Assembly (NCBI GenBank): GCA_012514035.1
Contig: JAAZBB010000062.1
Location: 1-35,618 of the forward strand
Length of the DNA stretch: 35,618 nucleotides
Direction of reading: 5' to 3'
Source: Lentisphaerota bacterium
Lineage (GTDB): Bacteria; Verrucomicrobiota; Kiritimatiellia; CAIQIC01; Lenti-01
In this document: in pieces, positions 15,236 through 24,310 of the stretch
How positions within the stretch are numbered: the stretch's first letter is position 1
How the letters are laid out: every line of letters starts with the position of its first letter
The notes under the pieces: model-generated
Told to the model about the DNA's origin: nothing
Seen by the model: only the letters and a program-made list of their open reading frames with translations
Database searches by the model: none
Position numbers and translations under genes: made by a program

Positions 15236-17371
15236 ATGACAAAACCTGTTCCCGTTTCTTTCGTGATCGGCGACGTGCGCGTGCAGCCGCTGGGCCCGCA
15301 CCTGGTGCGGATTGAACAGCGCGGCCCCGCGGGATTTGAGGACCGGGAAACGTTCACGGTGGTCGAACGCACGGGGCCGGAGGTGGATGCCACGGCGACG
15401 CCGGCGGGGGAGTCAGTCCGCGTCGAAACGGCAACCTACCGAGTCGTGGTGCCGGCGGGTGCGGCAGGCCTGGAGGGGATCCGCGTGGAATCTGCTACGG
15501 GCGAAACGCTTTGCGTGTTGGCATCTGCCATGCTGGCGAAAAAATTCCTGCCGGCGCCGTCGGCGCTGCCGGCGGTGTGGGTGCTGGGCGACGCACCCCG
15601 GATCGTGCCGCCGGCCGGGCGCGGCGCCCTGCCGCCGCCGGCGGGCGAGGAGGATGAGCACTCGGGCTGGGACCTGCGGAACAGCGCTCCGGATGCCTAT
15701 GTGTTCTTTCCGGCGGCCTCCGGCTATTCGGCCTTCCGGGCGGATTTCCTGCGGTTGACGGGCGGTGTGCCGCTGGTGCCGCTGTATGCGTTGGGTCTGT
15801 GGTACAGCCGTTATCATCCCTACAGCGAGGACACCGCTTTGGCGGTGATTGACCGGTTCCGCACGGAACACATCCCGCTGGATGTCTTCACGCTGGATAC
15901 CGATTGGCGCGTGGGGGCATCGTGCGGTTATGCGATCAACACGATGCTCTTTCCGGACATGGCGCGGTTCCTCCGACAGGCGCACGACCGGCAGGTGCGC
16001 GTGATGTTCAACGACCATCCCGAGCCGCAGGGGCCGGCGGCGCTGGATCCGCAGGAACTGCGGTTCCGGCAGCAGGGCCTGACCGGGCTGCTGGAACAAG
16101 GGGTGGATGTGTGGTGGTACGACCGCAACTGGCACACGCATCTGCAGACGCCCGCTCCGGGGCTGGGCCGGGAGACGTGGGGCATGCGGCTGTATCACGA
16201 CATCACCCGGGCGCATCGCCCTCAGCAGCGGCCATTGATCCTGTCCAACGCGGATGGCATCAACAACGGCCGGCTGGACGCGCCGCCGCATCCGGCCGCG
16301 CACCGGTTTCCGGTGTGGTGGACCGGCGACACGGTGGCGCAATGGCACTACCTGCGGATGGGCGTGGTCAACGGGGTGAAGAGCGGCATCCGGTCCCTGA
16401 TGCCCTACGTGCACGAAGACCTGGGCGGGCATCATGGCCAGCCGGAGGCCGAGCTGTACGTACGCTTCATGCAATACGGCGCATTCGCGCCCGTGGCGCG
16501 ACTGCATTGCACCGCCAAGGTGCACCGCTATCCCTGGGAATACGGGGCGGAAGTGACGCGGATTGTGGGCGACTTCTTCCGGCTGCGTTACCGCCTGCTG
16601 CCCATGCTGTATGCCGCCGCATACGAGGCCAGCCGGTCCGGAATCCCGCTGCTGCGCCGATGCGACCTGGAATGGCCGGACCGGCCGGAAGCGGCTGACA
16701 GTACGCAGTATCTGCTGGGCGACAGCCTGCTGGTGGCGCCCGTTCTGGAGCCTGCACCGGCGGGCGGAGAGGCCGAACGGACGGTTTGGATCCCCCCCGG
16801 AGAATGGATGGAGGCCTGGACGGGCCGGACGTATCGCGGCCCGATTACCATTGGAGCCCGCTGCGCCCTGACGGAATATCCGATCTATGTCCGACGCGGC
16901 GGAATGGTATTCTCGATTCCGCAGCGGCACACGACCGGAATCGCCGAATGGCCCCAACTGGTGGTGGACGCCTTCCTATCGACCGACAACGGGAGCCGGA
17001 CGCAGCGGCTCTATGAAGACGACGGCATCACCACGGCATATGAACAGGGGGCGGGTACCGTGACGGAATTCACGCTCCGACAGGCCGGCTGCGCAACCAC
17101 GCTGACCGTTGCCGCCGGCCCGAAGCGGCGCGAAGTCGTGCTGCGAATCCATTTGCCCCCCGGCGTCCGCGCTGCCGCCATGTGGCGGAACGGCCGGCGG
17201 GTGCCGGAGACACAATATGCCGTGTTGCCGCCATCCGGCGGCCGGGCGGACCAACTGTTCACGGGGGCTGGCGTGGCGCCCCCTGCCGGGGCAAGTCCGG
17301 TCCTGGAATGGCGGGGCGCATGGGCAGCGGGCGAGGCGACGGAGTTCCGGATTGCCTGGCAACCGGGTTGA
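15236..17371 (+). CDS. GH31-family glycoside hydrolase (alpha-glucosidase/alpha-xylosidase-like)
   Basis: A 711-residue enzyme of glycoside hydrolase family 31. An N-terminal beta-sandwich (1-190) precedes a TIM barrel with PLYALGLWYSRYHPYSE and DVFTLDTDWR. The likely nucleophile is D296 in VWWYDRNWH and the acid/base is D365 in FPVWWTGDTVAQW, followed by GVVNGVKSGIRSLMPYVHEDLGGH. C-terminal beta-domains follow (PIYVRRGGM, YEDDGITTAYEQG). There is no signal peptide, so it should be cytoplasmic and act on imported oligosaccharides. The ATG at 15236 has GGGAG 8 bases upstream. The divergent AraC regulator and intervening repeat suggest sugar-responsive control. The exact substrate is not readable. 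Confidence 0.9.
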   Translation: MTKPVPVSFVIGDVRVQPLGPHLVRIEQRGPAGFEDRETFTVVERTGPEVDATATPAGESVRVETATYRVVVPAGAAGLEGIRVESATGETLCVLASAMLAKKFLPAPSALPAVWVLGDAPRIVPPAGRGALPPPAGEEDEHSGWDLRNSAPDAYVFFPAASGYSAFRADFLRLTGGVPLVPLYALGLWYSRYHPYSEDTALAVIDRFRTEHIPLDVFTLDTDWRVGASCGYAINTMLFPDMARFLRQAHDRQVRVMFNDHPEPQGPAALDPQELRFRQQGLTGLLEQGVDVWWYDRNWHTHLQTPAPGLGRETWGMRLYHDITRAHRPQQRPLILSNADGINNGRLDAPPHPAAHRFPVWWTGDTVAQWHYLRMGVVNGVKSGIRSLMPYVHEDLGGHHGQPEAELYVRFMQYGAFAPVARLHCTAKVHRYPWEYGAEVTRIVGDFFRLRYRLLPMLYAAAYEASRSGIPLLRRCDLEWPDRPEAADSTQYLLGDSLLVAPVLEPAPAGGEAERTVWIPPGEWMEAWTGRTYRGPITIGARCALTEYPIYVRRGGMVFSIPQRHTTGIAEWPQLVVDAFLSTDNGSRTQRLYEDDGITTAYEQGAGTVTEFTLRQAGCATTLTVAAGPKRREVVLRIHLPPGVRAAAMWRNGRRVPETQYAVLPPSGGRADQLFTGAGVAPPAGASPVLEWRGAWAAGEATEFRIAWQPG

Positions 17372-17423
17372 CACAATGCAGGCCGGCACGGTCGCCCGCG
17401 CCGGACCCGCCTGAATTCCGGAC

Positions 17424-17453
17424 TTGCCTCGGCAGACTTGTGCCGTTATTTTT
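17424..17453 (+). promoter_or_regulatory. Promoter with dyad, or terminator, before the pilus operon
   Basis: TTGCCT (17424-17429) and TATTTT (17447-17452) are separated by 17 bases, a good promoter for pilB with a leader of about 70 bases. The spacer holds the dyad CGGCA-N6-TGCCG (17430-17445), like an operator between -35 and -10. The same hairpin followed by TTATTTTT could instead be a weak terminator of the GH31 gene. Confidence 0.5.
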
Positions 17454-17529
17454 CCCTGCAACATGCTGGACATGCGACCACGCGGCGGGCCGGCCTGCGA
17501 GGGCATGATCATGAGCAAGGAGCGGCCCC

Positions 17530-19239
17530 TTGACATCGAACGACGATTATATCCTTGAAATCCTTGAGAATGTGGGGCTGGTGACACGGGAACAGGCGAT
17601 CGCCGCCCGGGAAATCGCCACCCAGGAGGACAAGGGGGTCATGGAAGTCCTGGAGCGGGAGGGGGGCATTCCGAAGCACGATATGCTGAAGGCGCTGGCG
17701 GGGCAGTTCGGCATGGACATGATCAACCTGACCGGACTGGACATCCCCCGGGAGGTGCTCGACATGGTGCCGGGCGAGGTGGCCCAGCGCTATAAAGTGG
17801 TCCCGGTCTTCAAAAACGAAAACGTCCTGACCGTGGCGCTGGGGGATCCGCTGGACGTAGACACCCTGGACGGCCTGCGCTACGTGCTCAAGAGCAATGT
17901 CGAGGGCGTGGTGGCGCCGCCGGAACAGATCGAAAAGGCCCTGGCCAACTACTATGGCCGCGCCACGGGTGCGGTCGAAGGCATGCTGCAGGAGATTACG
18001 GAAGGCACCCTGGCGCTGCCGGACGATGTCCAGAAACAGCTGGTGGGGGATGAAAACGTCACGGAGTCGGACGCTCCCATCATCAAGCTGGTCAGCCTGA
18101 TCATCATGGAGGCATTCCGGAGCCGGGCCAGCGACATCCATCTGGAGCCCATGCCCAAGAAATTCCGTGTGCGCTACCGCATCGACGGCGTGCTGCACGA
18201 GGTGGACAGCCCGCCCAAGCGCTTGCAATCGGCCATCATCAGCCGCGTGAAGATCATGTCGAACATGAGCATCGCGGAGAAGCGCGTGCCCCAGGACGGC
18301 CGCATCCAGATCAACGTGATGGGCCGCGACCTGGACCTGCGCGTGTCGTCCATCCCGACGAACCACGGCGAAAGCATCGTCATGCGTATCCTGGACAAAT
18401 CCGGCATTGCACTGGGCCTGCCCCAACTGGGCTTCTTCGCCGACGACCAGCAGGTGTTCGAGCGGTTGATCGGCCTGTCGGACGGCATCCTGCTGGTGAC
18501 GGGCCCGACCGGGTCGGGCAAGACGACGACGCTGTATGCCTGCTTGAACGCCATCAACAAGCCGGACCGCAAAATCATCACGGTGGAAGATCCGGTGGAA
18601 TACCAGATGAGCGGCATCAACCAGGTGCAGGTGCGTTCCGACATCGGGATGACATTCGCCGCGGCGCTGCGGTCGATCCTGCGCCAGGCGCCCAACATCA
18701 TCATGATCGGTGAAATCCGCGACTACGAGACCGCGGAGATCGCGGTGAATGCCTCGCTGACGGGCCATCTGGTGTTCAGTACCCTGCATACGAACGACGC
18801 GCCCAGTGCGGTGACGCGCTTGATCGACATCGGCGTCAAGCCCTTCCTGGTGGCCTCGTCCGTCCGGGCCATCATGGCGCAGCGGCTGGTGCGGCGGATC
18901 TGCGAGAAATGCAAAGAGCCGCATGCCCCGCAGGAAACGGAGCTGCGGCTGCTGGGGCCGGCGGCGAAGCAGTTGGCCGAGGTCCAGTTGTTTCACGGCA
19001 AAGGATGTCCGGAATGCAACTTCACGGGCTACCGCGGCCGAATGGGCATCTATGAAATCTTCCAGATCGACGACCAGGTGCGCAACCTGATCTTCGGGCA
19101 GGTCGCCGCCGCGGAGCTGCGGACCAAGGCGCGCGAGCTGGGCATGCGCACCCTGCGCGAGGACGGCCTGCGCAAGGTGGTGGCCGGCATGACCACGCTG
19201 GAGGAAGTGCTGCGGGTGACCATGGGAGACAGCGAATAA
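17530..19239 (+). CDS. pilB: PilB/GspE-family pilus assembly ATPase (first copy)
   Basis: A 569-residue hexameric ATPase that powers pilus or pseudopilus assembly at the cytoplasmic membrane face. An N-terminal MshEN-like domain (about 1-145) is followed by the ATPase core. This has Walker [10 protein letters not shown] (325-333), Asp box ITVEDPVEY (350-358), Walker [11 protein letters not shown] (389-398) and His box [13 protein letters not shown]. The C-terminal zinc tetrad is C458, C461, C493 and C496. The start is TTG with AAGGAG at 8-base spacing; an ATG at 17511 is out of frame. pilT overlaps its stop by one base. A second paralogue follows pilT. No pilin or secretin gene is in the window, so T4P versus type II secretion cannot be fully separated, though pilT favours pili. 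Confidence 0.95.
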   Translation: MTSNDDYILEILENVGLVTREQAIAAREIATQEDKGVMEVLEREGGIPKHDMLKALAGQFGMDMINLTGLDIPREVLDMVPGEVAQRYKVVPVFKNENVLTVALGDPLDVDTLDGLRYVLKSNVEGVVAPPEQIEKALANYYGRATGAVEGMLQEITEGTLALPDDVQKQLVGDENVTESDAPIIKLVSLIIMEAFRSRASDIHLEPMPKKFRVRYRIDGVLHEVDSPPKRLQSAIISRVKIMSNMSIAEKRVPQDGRIQINVMGRDLDLRVSSIPTNHGESIVMRILDKSGIALGLPQLGFFADDQQVFERLIGLSDGILLVTGPTGSGKTTTLYACLNAINKPDRKIITVEDPVEYQMSGINQVQVRSDIGMTFAAALRSILRQAPNIIMIGEIRDYETAEIAVNASLTGHLVFSTLHTNDAPSAVTRLIDIGVKPFLVASSVRAIMAQRLVRRICEKCKEPHAPQETELRLLGPAAKQLAEVQLFHGKGCPECNFTGYRGRMGIYEIFQIDDQVRNLIFGQVAAAELRTKARELGMRTLREDGLRKVVAGMTTLEEVLRVTMGDSE

Positions 19240-20327
19240 TGAGTCTGATGAAATCATCCGAAATCCAGATCAACGACCTGCTGGAGCTGACGGTTCAGGA
19301 GGGGGCCTCGGACCTGCACCTGGCGGTGGGCCTGCCGCCGGTCCTGCGCATCAACGGCTCGTTGGCGCCGCTGGATGCGGAGCCCCTGACCCCGGAAGAC
19401 ACGGACCGCCTGATGCGGAGTTTTGCGCCGGAAGCGCATATCCAGAACCTGGAGACGAGCGGGGGCTCGGACTTCGGCTTCGGTTTCGGGGAGCTGGCAC
19501 GGTTCCGCGTGAGCATCTTCCGCCAGAAAGGGCATGTGGGCATCGTGCTGCGCCTGATTCCCTCGACGATTCTGACGCTGGAGGAGATCGGCCTGCCGGC
19601 GCAGACGCGCGATCTGCTGTTCAAGCCGCGGGGGCTGATTCTGGTGACGGGGCCGACGGGTTCGGGCAAGACGACCACGCTGGCCAGCATGCTGAACATC
19701 ATCAACCAGGAGCGCGACTGTCACATCATCACGGTGGAGGATCCCATCGAATACTATCACCAGCACCAGAAATCGCTGGTGACCCAGCGCGAGGTCGGGG
19801 TGGACGTGCCGTCATTCAAGGAGGCGCTGCGGCGTGCCCTGCGCCAGGATCCCGACGTGATTCTCGTGGGGGAAATGCGCGACCTGGAAACGATGGAGGC
19901 CGCCATCACCGCGGCGGAAACGGGCCATCTGGTGTTCGCCACCCTCCATACCACCGGTGCCGCGCGCACGGTGGACCGGATTGTAGACGCCTTTCCGACC
20001 AACCAGCAGGAGCAGGTCCGCACGCAGCTTGCGACCAGCATTGTGGCGGTGATCTCCCAGATCCTGATGCCGCGCAAGGACAAGCCCGGCCGGATCGCGG
20101 CCTTCGAAATCATGATTGCCACCCCTTCCATCCGGTCGCTGATCCGCGACAACAAGACCTTCCGGATCACCTCCGACCTGCAGACCGGCGCAAAATGGGG
20201 CATGCAAACCCTGGATTCGCACCTGATCCAGTTGTGGCAGGCCGGCAAGATCGCCTACGAGGAGCTGGTGACGAAGGCCCAGGACACCGAAGAAGTTGTT
20301 CAGCAGATCCGGGGCGCAAAGCAATAG
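19239..20327 (+). CDS. pilT: PilT-family pilus retraction ATPase
   Basis: A 362-residue retraction ATPase of the type IV pilus, which drives pilus disassembly for twitching, adhesion or DNA uptake. Motifs are [11 protein letters not shown] near residue 24, Walker [10 protein letters not shown] (138-146), Asp box ITVEDPIEY, Walker [11 protein letters not shown] and His box [20 protein letters not shown]. The [11 protein letters not shown] segment near the C-terminus corresponds to the conserved AIRNLIRE retraction motif of PilT. Length matches PilT, and it lacks the Cys tetrad of PilB. The ATG shares one base with the pilB stop (TAATG); a second in-frame ATG lies three codons on. It sits between two PilB paralogues, an uncommon order. 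Confidence 0.95.
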   Translation: MSLMKSSEIQINDLLELTVQEGASDLHLAVGLPPVLRINGSLAPLDAEPLTPEDTDRLMRSFAPEAHIQNLETSGGSDFGFGFGELARFRVSIFRQKGHVGIVLRLIPSTILTLEEIGLPAQTRDLLFKPRGLILVTGPTGSGKTTTLASMLNIINQERDCHIITVEDPIEYYHQHQKSLVTQREVGVDVPSFKEALRRALRQDPDVILVGEMRDLETMEAAITAAETGHLVFATLHTTGAARTVDRIVDAFPTNQQEQVRTQLATSIVAVISQILMPRKDKPGRIAAFEIMIATPSIRSLIRDNKTFRITSDLQTGAKWGMQTLDSHLIQLWQAGKIAYEELVTKAQDTEEVVQQIRGAKQ

Positions 20328-20340
20328 GCAGGGCAAAGCG

Positions 20341-22047
20341 ATGGCCAAATACACCGATATTTTCCTGGAGGAGCTGGTTCGCGCGAGCCTGGCGGATGAC
20401 GTGCAGGCCGGCGAGGTCATCGACGAGCACGAGCGCACCGGCAAACCAACCCGCGAGATCGCCCAGGAAATGGGGCTGGTCACCGAAGAGCAGGCCTTGG
20501 ACCTGATCGCCCAGTTGCTGGGGGCCGAGCGGGTGGATTTGGACCACCTGAGTCTATCGATGGAGGTCGTGCAGTCCGTGCCCGGCAGCGTGGCGCGGAT
20601 GTACAGCATGATGCCCGTGGCGGCCGATGCCAACTCCGTTACCCTGGCCGTGGCCGACCTGATCGGGCCGGAAACCAGCGACGAAATCCGCTTCGTGCTG
20701 TCCAAGGACATCCAGTTCGCCGTGGCCACGCAGACGGCCATCGCCGCGGCGATTTCGCGCTACTACGGCACCGAGGACGAGAGCATGAAAGACATGCTGG
20801 CGAGCCTCGAGAGCGAGCTGGAAGGGGCCGGCGACCTGCTGCAGAGCGGGGCCCGGGGCGACGACATCGCCTCGGTGGAGGCGGCGGCCAATTCGCGGCC
20901 CGTGGTGCGCTTCGTCAACCTGGTGATCTACCAGGCCGTGCAGGATCGGGCCAGCGACATCCATTTCGAGCCGTTCGAGAACGAATTCAAGATCCGCTAC
21001 CGGGTGGACGGGGCGCTCTACGAGATGGCGCCGCCGCCTCGTCACCTGGCCCTGCCGGTGACCTCGCGCCTGAAAGTGATCTCGGGCCTGAACATTGCCG
21101 AGCGGCGCCTGCCGCAGGACGGCCGCATCCAGCTGCCCGTGGCCGGCCGCATGATCGATTTCCGCGTATCGACCCTGCCCACCCAATTTGGCGAGAGCGT
21201 GGTGCTGCGCGTGCTGGACCGCAGCACGGTTTCGTTGGATCTGGAGAACATCGGCATGCCCGATGACATCTACGGGTATTTCTGCGAGGACATCTCCAAG
21301 CCCAATGGCATCGTGGTGGTGACGGGGCCGACCGGTTCGGGCAAGACCACCACGCTCTATTCGGCCCTGCGGCGGCTGAACACCATCGAAAACAAGCTGC
21401 TGACGGCGGAGGAGCCGGTGGAATACGAGATCGACGGGATCGTGCAGGTACCGATCCACGAAGCGATCGGCGTGACCTTTGCCCGCGTGCTCCGGGCGTT
21501 CCTGCGCCAGGACCCCGATATCATCATGGTAGGTGAAATCCGCGACATCGAAACCTCCGAGATCGCGATCCAGGCTTCGCTGACGGGCCATCTGGTGTTC
21601 AGTACGCTGCACACCAACGACGCGGCCGGGGCGGTCACCCGCCTGATCGACATGGGCGTGGAGCCATTCCTGATCGCCTCGACCCTCGAGGCGGTGCTGG
21701 GGCAGCGGCTCGTCCGAACCATTTGCACGAACTGCAAGACGGAATACCAACCCGGCCCGGACCTGCTGCAGCAGCTCGGGTTGACGGAACAGCAGGTGGG
21801 CGGGCGGCCCTTCTTCTACGGAGCCGGCTGCTCCTATTGCAACCAGACCGGCTACAAGGGGCGGCGGGGCATCTACGAATATCTGCGCGTCAAGGACCCC
21901 ATCCGCGACCTGATCAACCAGCGCAAGCCCACCCTGGTGATCCGCGACAAGGCGATCGAACTGGGCATGCGCACGCTGCGCGAGGACGGCATCCGGTGCA
22001 TCCTGGATGGCTATACCACGGTGGAAGAGATTTTGAAGTATACATAG
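20341..22047 (+). CDS. PilB/GspE-family assembly ATPase (second copy)
   Basis: A 568-residue paralogue of the first PilB. The N-terminal domain is again MshEN-like (about 1-145), and an acidic linker (148-180) is longer than in copy one. Walker [10 protein letters not shown] is at 329-337, Walker B is DIIMVGEIRD, and the zinc cysteines appear in TICTNC and GCSYC. In the Asp box the usual Asp is Glu (TAEEPVEY), which may alter nucleotide coordination. The ATG at 20341 is 13 bases after the pilT stop, with AGGG upstream. It could serve a second pilus or secretion system, or form a mixed motor with copy one. pilC follows 54 bases later. Confidence 0.93.
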   Translation: MAKYTDIFLEELVRASLADDVQAGEVIDEHERTGKPTREIAQEMGLVTEEQALDLIAQLLGAERVDLDHLSLSMEVVQSVPGSVARMYSMMPVAADANSVTLAVADLIGPETSDEIRFVLSKDIQFAVATQTAIAAAISRYYGTEDESMKDMLASLESELEGAGDLLQSGARGDDIASVEAAANSRPVVRFVNLVIYQAVQDRASDIHFEPFENEFKIRYRVDGALYEMAPPPRHLALPVTSRLKVISGLNIAERRLPQDGRIQLPVAGRMIDFRVSTLPTQFGESVVLRVLDRSTVSLDLENIGMPDDIYGYFCEDISKPNGIVVVTGPTGSGKTTTLYSALRRLNTIENKLLTAEEPVEYEIDGIVQVPIHEAIGVTFARVLRAFLRQDPDIIMVGEIRDIETSEIAIQASLTGHLVFSTLHTNDAAGAVTRLIDMGVEPFLIASTLEAVLGQRLVRTICTNCKTEYQPGPDLLQQLGLTEQQVGGRPFFYGAGCSYCNQTGYKGRRGIYEYLRVKDPIRDLINQRKPTLVIRDKAIELGMRTLREDGIRCILDGYTTVEEILKYT

Positions 22048-22101
22048 CGGCCGACCGCCCCGGGCGGCCCATCACACGAGGCAGGCAAAGGGAGAACCAG
22101 C

Positions 22102-23367
22102 ATGGCGCACTTCACATTCACAGCCTTGGATTCCAAGGGCAAGGAAGTTCACGGCGAAATCGAAGCCGACAGCCAGCAGGCCGCCGTGGCCCGCATCCGG
22201 GAACGACAGTATTTCCCGACCAAGATCGAGGAGGCGTCCGGCGGCGCCGCCCCGGCGCGCAAAGGAGCGGCCAAGAAGGGCGCGCTGCAGATGGAAATCA
22301 AGATGCCGAAATTCCTGCAGGGCGGCGTCAAGGCCAAGCAGTTGACGACCTTCACCCGCCAACTCTCCACGCTGATTAACGCCGGTTTGCCCCTGATGCG
22401 GGCCCTGCGGGTGCTGCAGCGGCAGGAGAAGAACCTGGCCCTGCGCGACGCGGTGACGCAGATGGCGGAAAGCATCGAGTCGGGCAGCACCTTCGCCGAA
22501 GCCCTGGCCGCCCATCCGAAAATCTTCGACCGCCTGTTTGTCAACATGGTCAAGGCCGGCGAACTCGGCGGCGTACTGGACGTGGTGCTGGCCCGCCTGG
22601 CCGAGTTCCAGGAGAAGGCCGAGAAGATCAAGGGCAAGGTCAAGAGCGCCATGACCTATCCCATGGTGGTCCTCTTCATGGCCATCGCCATCCTGATGTT
22701 CCTGATGACCTACATCGTGCCGAAGTTCTCCGATATTTTCGGTGACCTGATGGGCGGCAAGGGGATGCCGTTGATCACCCAGTTCGTGATGAACGCCAGC
22801 GCGATGATCAAGAACAACATCCTGATGGTGCTGATTGCGGTGGCGGCGCTGGTGATGGTCATCAAGCTGCTGGCCAAGACCACCCAGGGGCGCCTGGCCT
22901 TGGACAAGTTCAAGCTGCACGCACCGGTGTTCGGCACGCTGATCAGCAAGAATTCGATTTCCCGCTTCACCCGGACCCTGGGGACGCTGATGTCCGCGGG
23001 CGTGCCGGTGCTGCAGGCGCTCAACATCGTCAAGGAAACCGTCGGCAACGAGGTGATCTCGCGCGCGGTGGCGACCATCCATGACGCCGTGAAGGAAGGC
23101 GAAAACATGGCGCCGCCGATCGCGTCTTCGAAGGTGTTCCCGCCGATGGTGATCAGCATGGTGGAAGTGGGGGAGGAAACCGGCGCCCTGCCGGACATGC
23201 TCATGAAGATTGCCGATTCCTACGACGACGATGTGGACAATGCCGTGGCCGCGATGACCTCGATCATCGAACCGCTGCTGATCATCTTCCTGGCCGTGGT
23301 CGTCGGCACCATCGTGATCGCGTTGTTCATGCCGCTGGTCTCGATCATCGGCGGTCTGAGCGGGTAG
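22102..23367 (+). CDS. pilC: PilC/GspF-family inner membrane platform protein
   Basis: A 421-residue polytopic platform protein that couples the PilB/PilT motors to pilin polymerisation. The N-terminal FTFTALDSKGKEVHGEIEA segment is typical of GspF. Two homologous T2SSF domains follow. The first begins with LTTFTRQLSTLINAGLPLMR and contains MVKAGELGG; the second begins with ISRFTRTLGTLMSAGVPVLQ and contains MVEVGEETGAL. Each is followed by hydrophobic helices (TYPMVVLFMAIAILMFLMTY and EPLLIIFLAVVVGTIVIALF). GGGAGA precedes the ATG. It closes the motor block pilB-pilT-pilB2-pilC, and a GcvH-like gene follows after 96 bases. Confidence 0.96.
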   Translation: MAHFTFTALDSKGKEVHGEIEADSQQAAVARIRERQYFPTKIEEASGGAAPARKGAAKKGALQMEIKMPKFLQGGVKAKQLTTFTRQLSTLINAGLPLMRALRVLQRQEKNLALRDAVTQMAESIESGSTFAEALAAHPKIFDRLFVNMVKAGELGGVLDVVLARLAEFQEKAEKIKGKVKSAMTYPMVVLFMAIAILMFLMTYIVPKFSDIFGDLMGGKGMPLITQFVMNASAMIKNNILMVLIAVAALVMVIKLLAKTTQGRLALDKFKLHAPVFGTLISKNSISRFTRTLGTLMSAGVPVLQALNIVKETVGNEVISRAVATIHDAVKEGENMAPPIASSKVFPPMVISMVEVGEETGALPDMLMKIADSYDDDVDNAVAAMTSIIEPLLIIFLAVVVGTIVIALFMPLVSIIGGLSG

Positions 23368-23463
23368 GCCGCTCTCGGCGCCGACCCGGGCCGTAAAATG
23401 AAGGCTTGCCTGTTCCGGGGAGGGGACGGTACAAGCGGGGCATTTCGGATTCTGGAGGTGGAT

Positions 23464-23850
23464 ATGTCGTCAGGCGATTTGTTGTTTTCCCGGGCCCATT
23501 GCTGGGTCCGGGACGAAGGGGATGTGGTCGTCGTGGGCATCACGGATTACGCCCAGGAGCAGATGTCGGAACTGACGTTCGTCGAATTGCCCGAAGTGGG
23601 CGGACACGTGACGGCGGACGAGGAAGTGGCGGTGGTCGAATCGGTCCAGGCCACCAATGATGTTTTCGCGCCCCTGGCCGGCACCATCGTCGAAGTCAAT
23701 GAGGCCTTGCTGGAGCAACCTGAACTGGTCAACCACGATCCGTTCGGCCGCGGCTGGATTTTCAAGCTCAAGCCCGATCGGCGCGCGGATCTGGACGAGC
23801 TGCTCGACAGCGATGCCTACGAGGCGCAACTGCCCGAAGAGGACGAGTAG
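23464..23850 (+). CDS. GcvH-like protein lacking the lipoyl lysine
   Basis: A 128-residue protein with full-length similarity to glycine cleavage H protein: VGITDYAQEQM, FVELPEVGGHV, VFAPLAGTIVEVNEALLEQP, ELVNHDPFGRGWIFKLK and a C-terminal acidic helix. In normal GcvH the motif ESVKA carries the Lys that receives lipoate. Here it reads VVESVQATND, with codon CAG for Q62 (23647-23649). The only lysines are two near residue 103, far from the lipoyl hairpin, so canonical lipoylation looks impossible. The ATG at 23464 has GGAGGT just upstream; the longer reading from 23398 has none. No gcvT, gcvP or gcvL is nearby. It follows pilC on the same strand, and its role is unknown. Confidence 0.9.
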   Translation: MSSGDLLFSRAHCWVRDEGDVVVVGITDYAQEQMSELTFVELPEVGGHVTADEEVAVVESVQATNDVFAPLAGTIVEVNEALLEQPELVNHDPFGRGWIFKLKPDRRADLDELLDSDAYEAQLPEEDE

Positions 23851-23851
23851 G

Positions 23852-23869
23852 GGGCGGTTTTAGCCGCCC
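23852..23869. terminator. Bidirectional hairpin after gcvH-like gene
   Basis: GGGCGG (23852-23857) and CCGCCC (23864-23869) form a 6-base stem around TTTTAG, directly between two converging genes. The minus-strand stop codon lies in the loop. No long T-run follows, so efficiency is uncertain. Confidence 0.45.
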
Positions 23870-24306
23870 GGCGGGCCGGCCGCGGGGGAGGCTTGCGGGT
23901 CCGGTTTTTTCCGAGGCGGGCGGGATCGGCGCGGTCGGTACGGGGCCCGGAAGACGCGGTCAAAATCGTAGATGTTGTCGAAGTCTTCGATCTTGTCGTC
24001 CGGCGTCTTGCCGAGGAGTCCCGCCTCGAGCATGGCAAAGACGATTTCCCCGAAGTCGCGCGTGGTGCGCACGCCCCAGCGGTTGAGAACCGTCATGGCC
24101 AGGGGACCGAACTGTGCCAAGGCATGGCGCCGGAGACCCTCAGCCAGTTCCGCCCCGGTGACATGGCGGGGGGCCTTTTCCTTTTCATGAATCTGCCGGA
24201 CGGTTTCCTGCAGCCCGTCCAAAAGGAACTGATAGGCCTCCGGGGCATAACGGGGGTCGCGGGCGCAAAGGCGCTTGATGGCTTCGGCGAGGGGCGGGAT
24301 TTTCAT
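23860..24306 (-). CDS. Minf_1886-family conserved protein (PVC-restricted)
   Basis: A 148-residue protein resembling the family annotated Minf_1886, restricted to Planctomycetes/Verrucomicrobia and relatives and of unknown function. Recognisable blocks are the helical DPRYAPEAYQFLLDGLQETV, RHVTGAELAEGLRRHALAQFG, VLNRWGVRTTRDFGEIVFAM and the end GLLGKTPDDKIEDFDNIYDF. The last 30 residues are a basic, Pro-rich, probably disordered tail. The ATG at 24306 follows the HIT stop by 4 bases, so the genes are co-transcribed. It supports the PVC affiliation of the window. Confidence 0.82.
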   Translation of the reverse strand: MKIPPLAEAIKRLCARDPRYAPEAYQFLLDGLQETVRQIHEKEKAPRHVTGAELAEGLRRHALAQFGPLAMTVLNRWGVRTTRDFGEIVFAMLEAGLLGKTPDDKIEDFDNIYDFDRVFRAPYRPRRSRPPRKKPDPQASPAAGPPGG

Positions 24307-24310
24307 GCCG

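Noticed and set aside
17511-17558. 15-codon ORF (ATG AGC AAG GAG) before pilB
   Set aside because: Out of frame with pilB and without its own ribosome binding site; its AAGGAG is better explained as the pilB ribosome binding site. A leader-peptide role cannot be excluded.
17509-19257. 582-codon minus-strand ORF
   Set aside because: Antisense shadow of pilB, whose Walker and zinc motifs are clear on the plus strand.
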